From assembly GCA_002309155.1 (NCBI GenBank), contig DBXB01000040.1, positions 13,855 to 44,333 on the forward strand: a DNA stretch of 30,479 nucleotides, in the 5' to 3' direction. Below, piece by piece: positions 23,171 through 30,479 of this stretch. The notes beneath the pieces are model-generated. The model searched no databases. It was not told where the DNA came from and saw only the letters and a list, made by a program, of their open reading frames with translations. Both the position numbers and the translations under genes were made by a program. The stretch is from Bacteroidales bacterium UBA1223. Lineage in GTDB: Bacteria; Bacteroidota; Bacteroidia; Bacteroidales; P3. Each line of letters opens with the position of its first letter. Positions within the stretch are counted from its first letter, which is position 1.

Positions 23171-24442
23171 ATGAAAAGATTAATACTCTGCCTTATACTG
23201 TTCTCATTACAGTTCCTGACCTTGCACCTCTCCGCTCAGGAAGAACCCCTAAAGGTACGCCCCGACGCACTCCCGTGGGAGAAAGAGATTACTCCAAAAG
23301 CAATCTCGATGGCAACCTCCGTCGAGCAGATGGCTAACTGGGACAGATACCCGACCTACAATACATATCTGTCCATGATGGAACAATGGGCAACAGAGTT
23401 CCCCAACCTTTGTCATATCGACACCATCGGCACATCTGTGCAAGGACGACTGATTCTCAGCATGTATATAGAGCCGGAGACCGACGATGATCTTTACCGT
23501 CCGGAATTTTTCTACTCCTCAACCATGCACGGCGACGAAGTGACTGGATTTGTGATGATGCTCCGTCTTATCGACACCCTTCTGCACGGATATGGATTCA
23601 ACCCACAATACACCAATCTTATCAACCGTCTACGTATAAGCATAAATCCTTTGAGCAATCCCGACGGCACCTATCACGGAGGCAACAACACCGTGAGTGG
23701 CGCATGGAGATATAATGCTAACTATGTCGACCTTAACCGCAACTACCCAGACCCCTTCGGCTCGACTCCTGACGACGATCAGCAGGTTGAGAACACTGCC
23801 ATGATAAATTATGTCAGCAACCACAATTTCCGTGTCAGCGCCAATCTGCATGGCGGTGCCGAAGTGATGAACTACCCGTGGGACAGCTACAGGTCGTCAC
23901 AGAACCCTCACCCCGACCGAGACTGGTGGATAGAGGTTTGCAAACGCTTTATCGACACGAGCCGGACCTACTCAAACTCTCATTTCCGCGACACCTACAA
24001 CAGTGGATATACCGCAGGAGGCGATTGGTATGTGATTTCCAATGGTAGACAAGACTATATGAACTACTACCATAACTGCCGTGAGATGACTATGGAGATT
24101 TCATCCAACAAGACATTAAGCAGCAACCAACTGCCCGAATATTGGAGATTCCTGCAACACTCATTGGTCAATTACATTGAGGAGACACTTATCTTTGCCT
24201 CAGGCGATCCCTCGGCTATCAATCCCGCCACGGAAAGAGAATTCTCAGTCTACCCCAATCCTACAAGCGACAGGATCTTCCTAAATGTACCCCCCTCGAA
24301 CGATATCACTATCTACGACATCCACGGAAAAAGCGTGTTGCATTTACAAAAGGGTACACAATGTATTGATATCCGACAACTCCCAAAAGGTATATATATA
24401 CTTAAGTCAGGCGACACCACAACAAAAGTGGTAAAGCAATGA
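23171..24442 (+). CDS. Secreted M14 (B-type) metallocarboxypeptidase with T9SS sorting domain
   Basis: A 423-residue zinc carboxypeptidase. Signal peptide about 1-22 (ends LSAQ). Zinc ligands are H120 and E123 in STMHGDEVTGF and H227 in ANLHGGAEVMNYPWD. Substrate-binding DLNRNYPD is at 187-194, and the catalytic Glu is E309 in REMTMEIS. This arrangement resembles the carboxypeptidase N/E/D subgroup (M14B). The C-terminus from about 358 (FSVYPNPTSDRIF to TKVVKQ) is a type A Por sorting domain, so export across the outer membrane by the type IX system is predicted. The ATG at 23171 gives a clean signal peptide; an upstream in-frame start overlaps gtrA. Its stop overlaps the GT2 start (ATGA). 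Confidence 0.95.
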   Translation: MKRLILCLILFSLQFLTLHLSAQEEPLKVRPDALPWEKEITPKAISMATSVEQMANWDRYPTYNTYLSMMEQWATEFPNLCHIDTIGTSVQGRLILSMYIEPETDDDLYRPEFFYSSTMHGDEVTGFVMMLRLIDTLLHGYGFNPQYTNLINRLRISINPLSNPDGTYHGGNNTVSGAWRYNANYVDLNRNYPDPFGSTPDDDQQVENTAMINYVSNHNFRVSANLHGGAEVMNYPWDSYRSSQNPHPDRDWWIEVCKRFIDTSRTYSNSHFRDTYNSGYTAGGDWYVISNGRQDYMNYYHNCREMTMEISSNKTLSSNQLPEYWRFLQHSLVNYIEETLIFASGDPSAINPATEREFSVYPNPTSDRIFLNVPPSNDITIYDIHGKSVLHLQKGTQCIDIRQLPKGIYILKSGDTTTKVVKQ

Positions 24443-25635
24443 GGTACAAACACCTCTCCGTAGCCATCCCACTCTTGGCGGAACTTGAGAACCTGCCAAA
24501 TCTTATCGCCTCGCTAGAGAGTCAGAGTTATCGCAACTTTGACGTATATCTCTGTGTCAACAACCCCAAATCATGGTCGGAGAGCGACGATGAGTCCGAA
24601 CATGGTATGTATGAGAATAACATGGAGACACTGCGGCAACTTGACACCATGCGTGACTCCCTGAATTTCAATCTCACCATCATCAATTCACAATGGACGG
24701 GAAAACAGAAGGGTGTGGGCTACGCCCGAAAAACGCTATTCGACGCAATAGCCGAGACTCACGATGACAACGAACTTATTGTCAGTCTTGACGCCGACAC
24801 CGACTTTGATGGTCATTATTTTGACGAGCTCATCAGTGTGTTCAATGCCACCCCCGACGCCTACGCACTTGCCGTACCCTACTACCATCCACTCTGTGGC
24901 GAAGAGGCCTTGGACCGTGCCATGTTGAGATATGAGATTTACATGCGCCATTATCTTATAAGTCTGTTGGAGATAGATAATCCCTACGCATTCACAGCAC
25001 TTGGAAGCGCCATGGTCTTTCCACTGAAAGCATACCGTAGTGTAGGCGGCATCACTCCTTTGCAGGGAGGCGAAGACTTCTACCTTATGCAGAAATTCGC
25101 CAAGACAGGCAGAATCCTCCTGGATTTTAACGAGACAGTCAGACCACAGGGACGACCATCGCGACGGGTGCCTTTCGGAACAGGTCCGGCAATTGCCAAA
25201 GGAATGGGACTCCTTGATGAGTCTTATCCTCTATACCCTCACGAAGGGTTCAAGGCTGTCGCCGACACCTACGCATTGTTCCACCAGCTCTACGACGGAG
25301 ATATAGAAACTCCTATGAGTTCATTCTTACGAAAACAACTTAAGAGCGACGACCTCTGGTCGCCTTTGCGCAAAAACTTCAAAACCCGCCCACATTTCGT
25401 CCATGCCTGCACCGAGCGTGTTGATGGACTCCGTATACTGCAATACCTCAAGACATTCCCAGTCCGCACCGCTGAAGAAGAATTGCAATTTTTCTGCCAA
25501 GTACATCATATCGATATACAGGGAGAATTCAACTTTGCAACTTCATCAGTATCGGTGATCAACAGTATTCGCAACCAATTGTTTGAGGTGGAAAAGTCTT
25601 TACGTCATAGTCACCAAGACAAGAACAACCACTAA
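24439..25635 (+). CDS. Family 2 glycosyltransferase
   Basis: A 398-residue GT-A fold glycosyltransferase. HLSVAIPLLAELENLPNLIASLESQSYRNFDVYLCVNN is the usual nucleotide-sugar-binding start, and DADTD (118-122) is the metal-binding DxD motif. QGGEDFYLMQKFAKTGRI matches the catalytic-base/acceptor region (ED motif). No transmembrane helix is obvious, so it is probably a cytoplasmic or membrane-peripheral enzyme. The donor and acceptor sugars are unknown. It is translationally coupled to the M14 peptidase through a four-base overlap. With GtrA nearby it may modify a lipid-linked glycan or surface proteins. Confidence 0.88.
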   Translation: MRYKHLSVAIPLLAELENLPNLIASLESQSYRNFDVYLCVNNPKSWSESDDESEHGMYENNMETLRQLDTMRDSLNFNLTIINSQWTGKQKGVGYARKTLFDAIAETHDDNELIVSLDADTDFDGHYFDELISVFNATPDAYALAVPYYHPLCGEEALDRAMLRYEIYMRHYLISLLEIDNPYAFTALGSAMVFPLKAYRSVGGITPLQGGEDFYLMQKFAKTGRILLDFNETVRPQGRPSRRVPFGTGPAIAKGMGLLDESYPLYPHEGFKAVADTYALFHQLYDGDIETPMSSFLRKQLKSDDLWSPLRKNFKTRPHFVHACTERVDGLRILQYLKTFPVRTAEEELQFFCQVHHIDIQGEFNFATSSVSVINSIRNQLFEVEKSLRHSHQDKNNH

Positions 25636-25682
25636 TAATCAACGTTTTAAAAAATACTTTTTATTATTCTATAATAAATGCG

Positions 25683-25690
25683 TAAATTTG
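25683..25690 (+). promoter_or_regulatory. Promoter -7 element for the phosphohexomutase
   Basis: TAAATTTG matches TAnnTTTG 45 bases before the ATG. The -33 position reads TTTA (25660-25663) with a 19-base spacer, three of four matching TTTG. Confidence 0.68.
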
Positions 25691-25735
25691 CATCTTGATT
25701 ATTTAAAAAGCAAAAAATAAAAAAAGATATTTTCC

Positions 25736-27478
25736 ATGACACAGAACACACTTGATGCCACAACATTGGCAAACGTAAAAACATGGCTCGAAGGAGCTTA
25801 TGATGAAGAGACCAAGAATGCCATCCGCAAGATGCAAGCGGAGAACCCCGAAGAGCTCAACGAGAGTTTCTATCGTAGTCTCGAGTTCGGCACTGGCGGA
25901 CTTCGTGGCATTATGGGCGTCGGCACCAACCGCATGAACAGATATACTGTCGGCATGGCGACACAGGGACTTGCCAACTACGTAAAGAAATGCTTCCCTG
26001 GCGAAGACCTTAAGGCAGCCGTCTCGCACGACAGCCGTAACCATAGTCGCGAGTTTGCGGAAATCACCGCAAACGTACTTGCCGCCAACGGATTCACCGT
26101 CTACCTGTTCGACGACATGCGTCCCACTCCTGAACTTAGCTATGCTGTCCGCTATTTCCACTGCCAGACGGGAGTGATGCTCACCGCATCGCACAACCCA
26201 AAAGAGTACAACGGCTATAAAGCCTATTGGAATGACGGATGCCAGCTAGTGCCGCCCCACGACACCAGCGTCATCGACGAGGTTGATAAGATTAAGTCAC
26301 TCAGCGACGTTCAGTGGACAGGTGGCGAGAACCGCATAATCACCATTGGCAGCGAAGTCGACGAGGCATTCATGAAGGAGATAGAGAAAAATGTCATACA
26401 TCCCGAATGCATCAAGGCTCACCATGATATCAAGATAGTATACACACCTCTGCACGGCACGGGCATCAAGCTGATTCCGACAATGTTGGAAAGACTTGGC
26501 TTCACCAATGTCAACGTCGTCAAGGCTCAGGCCATTCCCGACGGCAACTTCCCGACGACCCCTTCTCCCAACCCCGAAGAGCATGCCGCCATGAAGATGG
26601 CCGTCGACCTTGCCAAGGAAATTGACGCCGACATCGTCTTTGCAAGCGACCCCGACGCAGACCGTGTAGGTGTTGCCGTCAAGAAACCCGACGGCGAATG
26701 GATGTTGCTCAACGGCAACCAAACCATGAGTGTCCTGATCTATTACCTTCTGAAAGAATGGAAAGAGAGCGGGAAACTTACCGGTAAAGAGTTTATCATC
26801 AAGACCATCGTCACCAGCGAACTGCCCGCCGAGATCGCCAAACGCGTAGGCGTGAAGGTTTATGATGTCCTGACAGGATTCAAATGGATTGGTGCCAAAA
26901 TCCTTGAACTTGAGGGCAAAGAGACATTCATCGGCGGAGGTGAGGAGAGCTACGGCTATATGATTGGCGACTTTGTGCGTGACAAGGATGCCGTAGGAGC
27001 ATGCTCCATGATTGCCGAGATAGCGGCATGGGCAAAAAACCAGGGCAAGACATTCTTCGACGTGCTCGTCGACCTCTACAAAGAGTATGGATTCTACAAA
27101 GAGGGTCTTCACAACGTGGTGCGCAAAGGAAAGAGTGGCGCCGAGGAAATCCAGCAGATGATGAAAGAATACCGTGAGAACCCGCCTAAGGAAATCGACG
27201 GTAGCAAGGTGGTCTGCATCAAGGACTACAAAAAACTGGAAAGCAAGGATATGATAACCGGTGCTACAGAAAAGATAGACCTTCCGTCAAGCAACGTCCT
27301 TCAGTTCTTCACCGCCGACGGCAACAAGGTGACGGTACGTCCCAGCGGCACCGAACCGAAGATCAAATTCTACTTCGGCGTGAAATCCGACCTGTGCAGC
27401 CACGAATGCTTCGACAAGACCAACACCGCTCTTGACAACAAGATCGAGGCCATCAAGAAATCTATGAATCTGGTATAG
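25736..27478 (+). CDS. Phosphoglucomutase/phosphomannomutase
   Basis: A 580-residue alpha-D-phosphohexomutase interconverting hexose-6- and hexose-1-phosphates. Active-site phosphoserine S152 is in LTASHNPKEYNGYK. Magnesium-binding aspartates are D305, D307 and D309 in DPDADRVG. The sugar-binding loop is GGEESYGY, and the phosphate-binding loop is RPSGTEPKIKFY near the C-terminus. Length and the opening FGTGGLRGIMGVGTNRMN match the larger PgcA-like/PGM2-like subgroup common in Bacteroidota. Whether glucose or mannose is the main substrate cannot be settled. It provides a plausible source of hexose-1-phosphate for sugar-nucleotide synthesis (compare manC). Confidence 0.95.
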   Translation: MTQNTLDATTLANVKTWLEGAYDEETKNAIRKMQAENPEELNESFYRSLEFGTGGLRGIMGVGTNRMNRYTVGMATQGLANYVKKCFPGEDLKAAVSHDSRNHSREFAEITANVLAANGFTVYLFDDMRPTPELSYAVRYFHCQTGVMLTASHNPKEYNGYKAYWNDGCQLVPPHDTSVIDEVDKIKSLSDVQWTGGENRIITIGSEVDEAFMKEIEKNVIHPECIKAHHDIKIVYTPLHGTGIKLIPTMLERLGFTNVNVVKAQAIPDGNFPTTPSPNPEEHAAMKMAVDLAKEIDADIVFASDPDADRVGVAVKKPDGEWMLLNGNQTMSVLIYYLLKEWKESGKLTGKEFIIKTIVTSELPAEIAKRVGVKVYDVLTGFKWIGAKILELEGKETFIGGGEESYGYMIGDFVRDKDAVGACSMIAEIAAWAKNQGKTFFDVLVDLYKEYGFYKEGLHNVVRKGKSGAEEIQQMMKEYRENPPKEIDGSKVVCIKDYKKLESKDMITGATEKIDLPSSNVLQFFTADGNKVTVRPSGTEPKIKFYFGVKSDLCSHECFDKTNTALDNKIEAIKKSMNLV

Positions 27479-27505
27479 TGACGAGTAAATAATAATGTAT
27501 AACAA

Positions 27506-27697
27506 TGGGGAGTTAAAAGAAGTTACAGAAGTTTTTCGCTAAATAAAAATGTTTTCAGCGGTGCTCAAAGCCTGCAAGCAGGCAGAAAGGGAGTTAAAGG
27601 ACAAATGTGCTATTGTCCCTTAACTTCTCTTTGCCGAAGGCTGCGAACACCATAAAAAATTAAATAAATACAGTGAGCAACTCCCCTTAACTCCATA
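27506..27697. repeat. Inverted-repeat element between phosphohexomutase and C10 protease
   Basis: A long imperfect hairpin spans 27560-27651: outer GGTGCTC/GAACACC, an internal GCCTGC-aa-GCAGGC palindrome (27570-27583), and inner GTTAAAGGACAA (27593-27604) pairing with TTGTCCCTTAAC (27613-27624) at 11 of 12 positions. GGGGAGTTAA (from 27507) and CCCTTAACTCCA (27684-27695) flank it in opposite orientation. Parts recur downstream of the C10 gene. No gene is present here. Confidence 0.8.
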
Positions 27698-27723
27698 AAA
27701 TCTATTATTCCCAAAACAGCATC

Positions 27724-29859
27724 ATGAGACACATCATAATCCTCATATCGCTCCTTATCGCGACAGTGTGGTCGGCGACCGCCAATCCCGTCGATCCCGC
27801 CACCGCCAAGAAAGTGGCGACAAATCTCCTACAATCAGCGGGGATGAAAAAGAGCGACATCTCGCTCGTCAACATCACTGAAGCCACAGGATTTAGCCAC
27901 ATGTATTTTTTCAGTGTTAATGGCGACAAGGGGTTTGTCGTTATTGCCGGGGACGACAATAGCGAACCTGTCATTGCCTTTTCTCTCGACAATCCTTTCC
28001 CTCAGGAAGAGATGCCTGCCCACGTGAAGGCATGGTTTGAGAATTATGATAAAGTTGTGGCTTACAACAGCACAACATCAAAATCTGGGAGCGCCACTAA
28101 AGAATGGCGCAGTCTTCTTGAAGGCAAATCCACTACCGGGTCTAAGGAGATTATCTCGCCACTGATAGCAACCCAGTGGGATCAGTCGCCGTACTACAAC
28201 CAGCTCTGTCCTCTCGACAGCAGTTCTGGAATGCGACCACCATGCGGATGCACAGCCACAGCCACGGCGCAGATTATGAAGTATTTCCAGCACCCACAGA
28301 CAGGATGGGGATCAGAATCTTATGTCCACAACATCTATGGCACTCAGCAGGCCGACTATGGTTCCACGACATACGACTGGAGCAATATGCCGACGAAACT
28401 CAATGCCAACAGCAGTACTGAGGCTGTCCATGCTGTCGCGGAACTGATATATCATATCGGAGTTGCTGTACACATGAGTTACGGCATGGGTGGCAGTGCC
28501 GGAAAGACTGCCAGCTACGGCTATGGCGGCGACCCCTCATCTGAGAACGCCTTCAAATACAATTTCAGATATAGTCCATACGTCTGGACCGCATTCCGCG
28601 ACGACTATGGCGACGACGACTGGCACGACTTGATTCTTAACGAGATCACCAACGGACGCCCGGTACTCTATGCCGGCTACGACGAGATACAGTCCGGCCA
28701 CGCTTTTGTCATTGACGGTTACAACACAGTGAACAAAGGCTTTCACATCAACTGGGGCTGGGGCGGTTCCTATGACGGCTATTTCAAAATCATCAAGCTG
28801 AACCCTGGTCCGCCAAACCAGAAATACAATTTCAACCTATTTGCCACCGCAACCATAGGTATTGAGCCCTATCCACAATTCGACCCGTCTTCGACAACCA
28901 CAGTTACCGCAGTGGCCGAGCCTCGGTGGGGAGCGTCGAGTTGCGACTGTGCCGTCACTGGTTCTGGCACATACAATTTCGGTGACACCATCAAGATGAC
29001 CGCCCGTGCACTCAACGAGCACACCCGCTTTGTACAATGGAGCGACGGATGCCGTTACAATCCCCGCATCACTGTCGCCACGGGCGGCGAACTCACTTTC
29101 ACTGCCCAATTTGCGCCACTACATGTAGACACCATCGGATATTACACCACCAATGTCTCGATGAACCGTGCCATCAACGTACCATACGGTTTAGGACAGG
29201 ATTCGGTATGGGGCATAAAAATCCCTCCCATGGCACTAAAGCCTCATCACGACCTTACCGCAGTGCGTTACATGGGACGCAAACCCGCCACACACACTCT
29301 TCAAATCTTTGCCGGCACAGACACCCCGGATGAAGAGCTCTATTCAGCCACATTCCTAGACACCCTTCCTTACGACTACACATGGTACACCCACACACTC
29401 CCCTCTCCTATTTCTGTGAATTGTAACAAGGCGCTCTGGATTGTACTGCGTTGCAACGAGATTGACACTCCCGCAGTCTTTTCTCTCTATGGTGGCAACC
29501 CTTACGGCATACTCTCGGGAGAGTCGCTGACACCTATGGACGATACATGGAAGTTCAGCTGGATGATTGACGCAATATTCGCCGGCGACGGCACGGGAGT
29601 CGACGCAGTTCCTTCGGATTATTCCGACATAAATCTTTTCCCGAACCCTGCCACAGACCAAGTGACTCTTAGTGGCCTCAAATCCAATGCTGTTGTTGAA
29701 TTCGTAGATGTCAACGGCAGGGTGTGCAAGACTCTTACTTTATCCGCCGACGGTGGCAACGAGACAGTCATCAACACCAGCGACCTGAAATCTGGAGCAT
29801 ACTTGGTCCGTATCACCTCGGGCAACACCCATACTATCAAAAAGTTCCTGATAAAATAA
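27724..29859 (+). CDS. Secreted C10 (streptopain-like) cysteine protease with T9SS sorting domain
   Basis: A 711-residue secreted cysteine protease of the papain-like clan. Signal peptide about 1-20; an N-terminal inhibitory prodomain (about 21-140, Spi/streptopain pro-region type with FSHMYFFSVNGDKGFVVIAGDD). The catalytic Cys is C176 in PPCGCTATATAQIMKYF and the catalytic His is H326 in QSGHAFVIDGY. NWGWGGSYDGYF carries the conserved Trp region. The second Cys (C174) two residues before the nucleophile is noteworthy. Later regions are beta-sandwich-like, and residues from about 635 (NLFPNPATDQVTL to KKFLIK) form a type IX sorting domain. Probable roles are extracellular protein digestion; its gene is flanked by related repeats. 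Confidence 0.94.
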   Translation: MRHIIILISLLIATVWSATANPVDPATAKKVATNLLQSAGMKKSDISLVNITEATGFSHMYFFSVNGDKGFVVIAGDDNSEPVIAFSLDNPFPQEEMPAHVKAWFENYDKVVAYNSTTSKSGSATKEWRSLLEGKSTTGSKEIISPLIATQWDQSPYYNQLCPLDSSSGMRPPCGCTATATAQIMKYFQHPQTGWGSESYVHNIYGTQQADYGSTTYDWSNMPTKLNANSSTEAVHAVAELIYHIGVAVHMSYGMGGSAGKTASYGYGGDPSSENAFKYNFRYSPYVWTAFRDDYGDDDWHDLILNEITNGRPVLYAGYDEIQSGHAFVIDGYNTVNKGFHINWGWGGSYDGYFKIIKLNPGPPNQKYNFNLFATATIGIEPYPQFDPSSTTTVTAVAEPRWGASSCDCAVTGSGTYNFGDTIKMTARALNEHTRFVQWSDGCRYNPRITVATGGELTFTAQFAPLHVDTIGYYTTNVSMNRAINVPYGLGQDSVWGIKIPPMALKPHHDLTAVRYMGRKPATHTLQIFAGTDTPDEELYSATFLDTLPYDYTWYTHTLPSPISVNCNKALWIVLRCNEIDTPAVFSLYGGNPYGILSGESLTPMDDTWKFSWMIDAIFAGDGTGVDAVPSDYSDINLFPNPATDQVTLSGLKSNAVVEFVDVNGRVCKTLTLSADGGNETVINTSDLKSGAYLVRITSGNTHTIKKFLIK

Positions 29860-29889
29860 AACGATGAGAAGTTATAAAAGGAAGTAATC

Positions 29890-29935
29890 GTGACCTGTGA
29901 CCTGTGACCCGATCGTATTACAGGTCACAAGTCAC
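29890..29935 (+). terminator. Hairpin built from GTGACCT heptamers downstream of C10 gene
   Basis: GTGACCT-GTGACCT-GTGACCC (29890-29910) is a 7-bp tandem repeat. GTGAC and GTGACCTG pair with CAGGTCAC (29921-29928) and GTCAC (29931-29935), interrupted by a two-base mismatch, around a 16-base loop; AAAAA follows. It may terminate the C10 transcript, although a T-tract is lacking on +. Confidence 0.6.
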
Positions 29936-29943
29936 AAAAAATG

Positions 29944-29971
29944 TATTGTCCCTTAACTTCCCTTAACTCCA
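29944..29971. repeat. Right-flank copy of the C10-associated repeat
   Basis: TATTGTCCCTTAACTTC (29944-29960) is identical over 17 bases to 27611-27627. CCCTTAACTCCA (29960-29971) is identical over 12 bases to 27684-27695. The C10 gene lies between the copies. Confidence 0.85.
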
Positions 29972-30006
29972 CTATAATCTTATCTTATATCTTCTAAAAT
30001 AAAAAT

Positions 30007-30037
30007 TTTGCCATTCCGCAAAAAAGACGTATTTTTG
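30007..30037 (+). promoter_or_regulatory. Bacteroidota-type promoter for tnaA
   Basis: TTTG (30007-30010), a 19-base spacer, and TATTTTTG (30030-30037) match TTTG-N19-TAnnTTTG exactly. Transcription would begin near 30044, leaving an unusually long leader of about 255 bases before the tnaA ATG. Confidence 0.85.
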
Positions 30038-30094
30038 CAACTCCAAACCACGACAACAAAACAACTGGAATCCACTGAAAGAAAAACAACTACT

Positions 30095-30172
30095 GTGAAA
30101 AACAGTAAAAACATAAACGTCCGTATTCTTTTCTTGAACATCAAGAAAAGAGATGTTTTTTGTTGCCTCTAG
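30095..30172 (+). CDS. Possible 25-codon leader ORF upstream of tnaA
   Basis: A GTG start opens 25 codons (MKNSKNINVR, then ILFLNIKKRDVFCCL) ending at TAG. The frame would continue RRLFIRTSLL to a TGA at 30203-30205 if TAG were read through. The GTG lies in a small hairpin (ACTGT/ACAGT). The peptide is rich in Lys/Arg/Asn and ends with a Cys pair; it contains no Trp, unlike E. coli TnaC. Its last part overlaps the first terminator-like hairpin, the usual geometry for translation-coupled attenuation. It may equally be a chance ORF within a structured RNA. Confidence 0.35.
   Translation: MKNSKNINVRILFLNIKKRDVFCCL
30127..30161 (+). terminator. Terminator-like hairpin I in tnaA leader
   Basis: A perfect 10-bp stem with five-base loop, low in GC (three GC pairs), followed after four bases by TTTTTT. 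It lies inside the possible leader ORF, so translation would disrupt it. Confidence 0.55.
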
Positions 30173-30201
30173 AGACGTTTATTTATTAGGACGTCTCTCT
30201 T

Positions 30202-30235
30202 ATGACACACGAAAATTCTCCGTGTGCCATTTTTA
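30202..30235 (+). terminator. Terminator-like hairpin III in tnaA leader
   Basis: A nine-of-ten paired stem with CACACG/CGTGTG core, followed by TTTTTATT. It lies 64 bases before the tnaA start and would prevent tnaA expression if formed. Confidence 0.6.
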
Positions 30236-30298
30236 TTATCTAAAGTCAGTTTGGAAATTTCAGAAACAATTATAATCTCAATTAAAAATCAAAATATT

Positions 30299-30479
30299 AT
30301 GGAACTCCCATTTGCAGAAGCTTGGAAAATCAAGATGGTTGAACCCATCAAGAAATCCACCCGTGAACAACGCGAAAAATGGCTCCTCGAAGCCCACAAC
30401 AACATCTTCATGCTCAAGAGCGACTATGTCTATATCGACCTGCTCACCGACAGCGGCACCGGTGCCATGAGCGACCGTC
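30299..30479 (+). CDS. tnaA: Tryptophanase, 3'-truncated by window edge
   Basis: Tryptophanase is a pyridoxal-phosphate enzyme that splits tryptophan into indole, pyruvate and ammonia. Only the first 60 codons are present. MELPFAEAWKIKMVEPIKK, REQREKWLLEAHNNIFMLKS and VYIDLLTDSGTGAMSD align well with the N-terminus of TnaA (E. coli has PFRIRVIEPVKRTT and VFIDLLTDSGTGAV). The closely related tyrosine phenol-lyase shares this N-terminal region, so the call cannot be final without the rest of the gene. It is transcribed from the promoter at 30007-30037 behind a structured leader that suggests regulated expression. Confidence 0.85.
   Translation, partial: MELPFAEAWKIKMVEPIKKSTREQREKWLLEAHNNIFMLKSDYVYIDLLTDSGTGAMSDR

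Larger units (their letters stand above)
30117..30235 (+). promoter_or_regulatory. Structured tnaA leader with competing stem-loops (candidate attenuator)
   Basis: Hairpin I: TCTTTTCTTG (30127-30136)/CAAGAAAAGA (30142-30151), perfect 10 bp, followed by six T at 30156-30161. Hairpin II: AGAGACGT (30171-30178)/ACGTCTCT (30191-30198), perfect 8 bp. Hairpin III: ATGACACACG (30202-30211)/CGTGTGCCAT (30221-30230), nine of ten paired, ending in a T-tract. GGACGT (30189-30194) can alternatively pair with ACGTCC (30117-30122), which excludes hairpin II. Pairings are seen directly; regulation is inferred. Confidence 0.65.
29860..30298. other. Spacer between the C10 protease and tnaA
   Basis: About 439 bases without a long gene. 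It holds a GTGACCT hairpin (29890-29935), a CCCTTAACTY repeat (29944-29971), a strong promoter (30007-30037), a short ORF (30095-30172), and three stem-loops in the tnaA leader. The last 55 bases before tnaA are AT-rich and plain. Confidence 0.85.

Noticed and set aside
26297..27112. A 271-codon open frame on - opposite the phosphohexomutase
   Set aside because: Antisense shadow; the + frame carries the complete active-site motifs.
28176..28421. Small ORFs in other frames within the C10 protease region
   Set aside because: They are covered by the intact 711-codon protease frame and have no independent support.
30202..30243. A 13-codon ORF (starting MTHENSPC) in the tnaA leader
   Set aside because: It coincides with hairpin III and its T-tract, so it is better explained as the terminator-like structure.

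Overview
The window reads as chromosome from a member of the phylum Bacteroidota, most likely order Bacteroidales. Three lines of sequence support this. Several start regions carry the Bacteroidota sigma-factor signature TTTG-N19-TAnnTTTG, seen cleanly upstream of tRNA-His, atoD and tnaA. Two secreted peptidases end in type IX secretion (Por) sorting domains. Gene starts show little Shine-Dalgarno sequence. Partial or complete genes for using His (hutU), Trp (tnaA) and possibly Lys-type intermediates (kal, atoD) suggest an amino-acid-fermenting anaerobe. The species cannot be fixed from this sequence.

Layout. Bases 1-2113 (+) hold the 3' part of urocanate hydratase and a YigZ-family protein. 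Bases 2182-9120 (-) hold trpS, tRNA-His, an AlkD-like DNA glycosylase, tRNA-Arg(CCU) and the rimP-nusA-infB operon. Bases 9121-9614 are a repeat-rich divergent spacer. Bases 9615-13850 (+) are a tight thyA-manC-asnS-ribD run. pdxK/pdxY (-) converges on ribD. A SIMPL-domain protein and a TPR protein (+) converge on an O-antigen-ligase-like membrane protein (-). rsmA and a divergent MntP-like membrane protein follow (+). Then come atoD, a broken four-helix-bundle (23S IVS-type) gene and kal (-). Bases 22061-25635 (+) are a surface/envelope cluster: unknown secreted protein, GtrA, M14 carboxypeptidase, GT2. A phosphohexomutase, a C10 (streptopain-like) protease, and the first 60 codons of tryptophanase behind a long structured leader close the window.

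Most genes are housekeeping. The unusual material lies between and inside them. There is a recurring family of short-period (7-12 bp) tandem arrays: GTTGATAY octamers before thyA, CAATTCY heptamers inside the ribD coding sequence, GGTTNNAAA-type nonamers elsewhere. One interrupted IVS-protein gene sits between inverted purine-rich arrays in the atoD-kal unit. The C10 protease is flanked by related repeat hairpins. The tnaA leader has a promoter, a 25-codon ORF, two terminator-like hairpins and mutually exclusive pairings, which is the architecture of an attenuator. That leader and the IVS cassette are the best candidates for undescribed biology here. Both are inferences from sequence alone.
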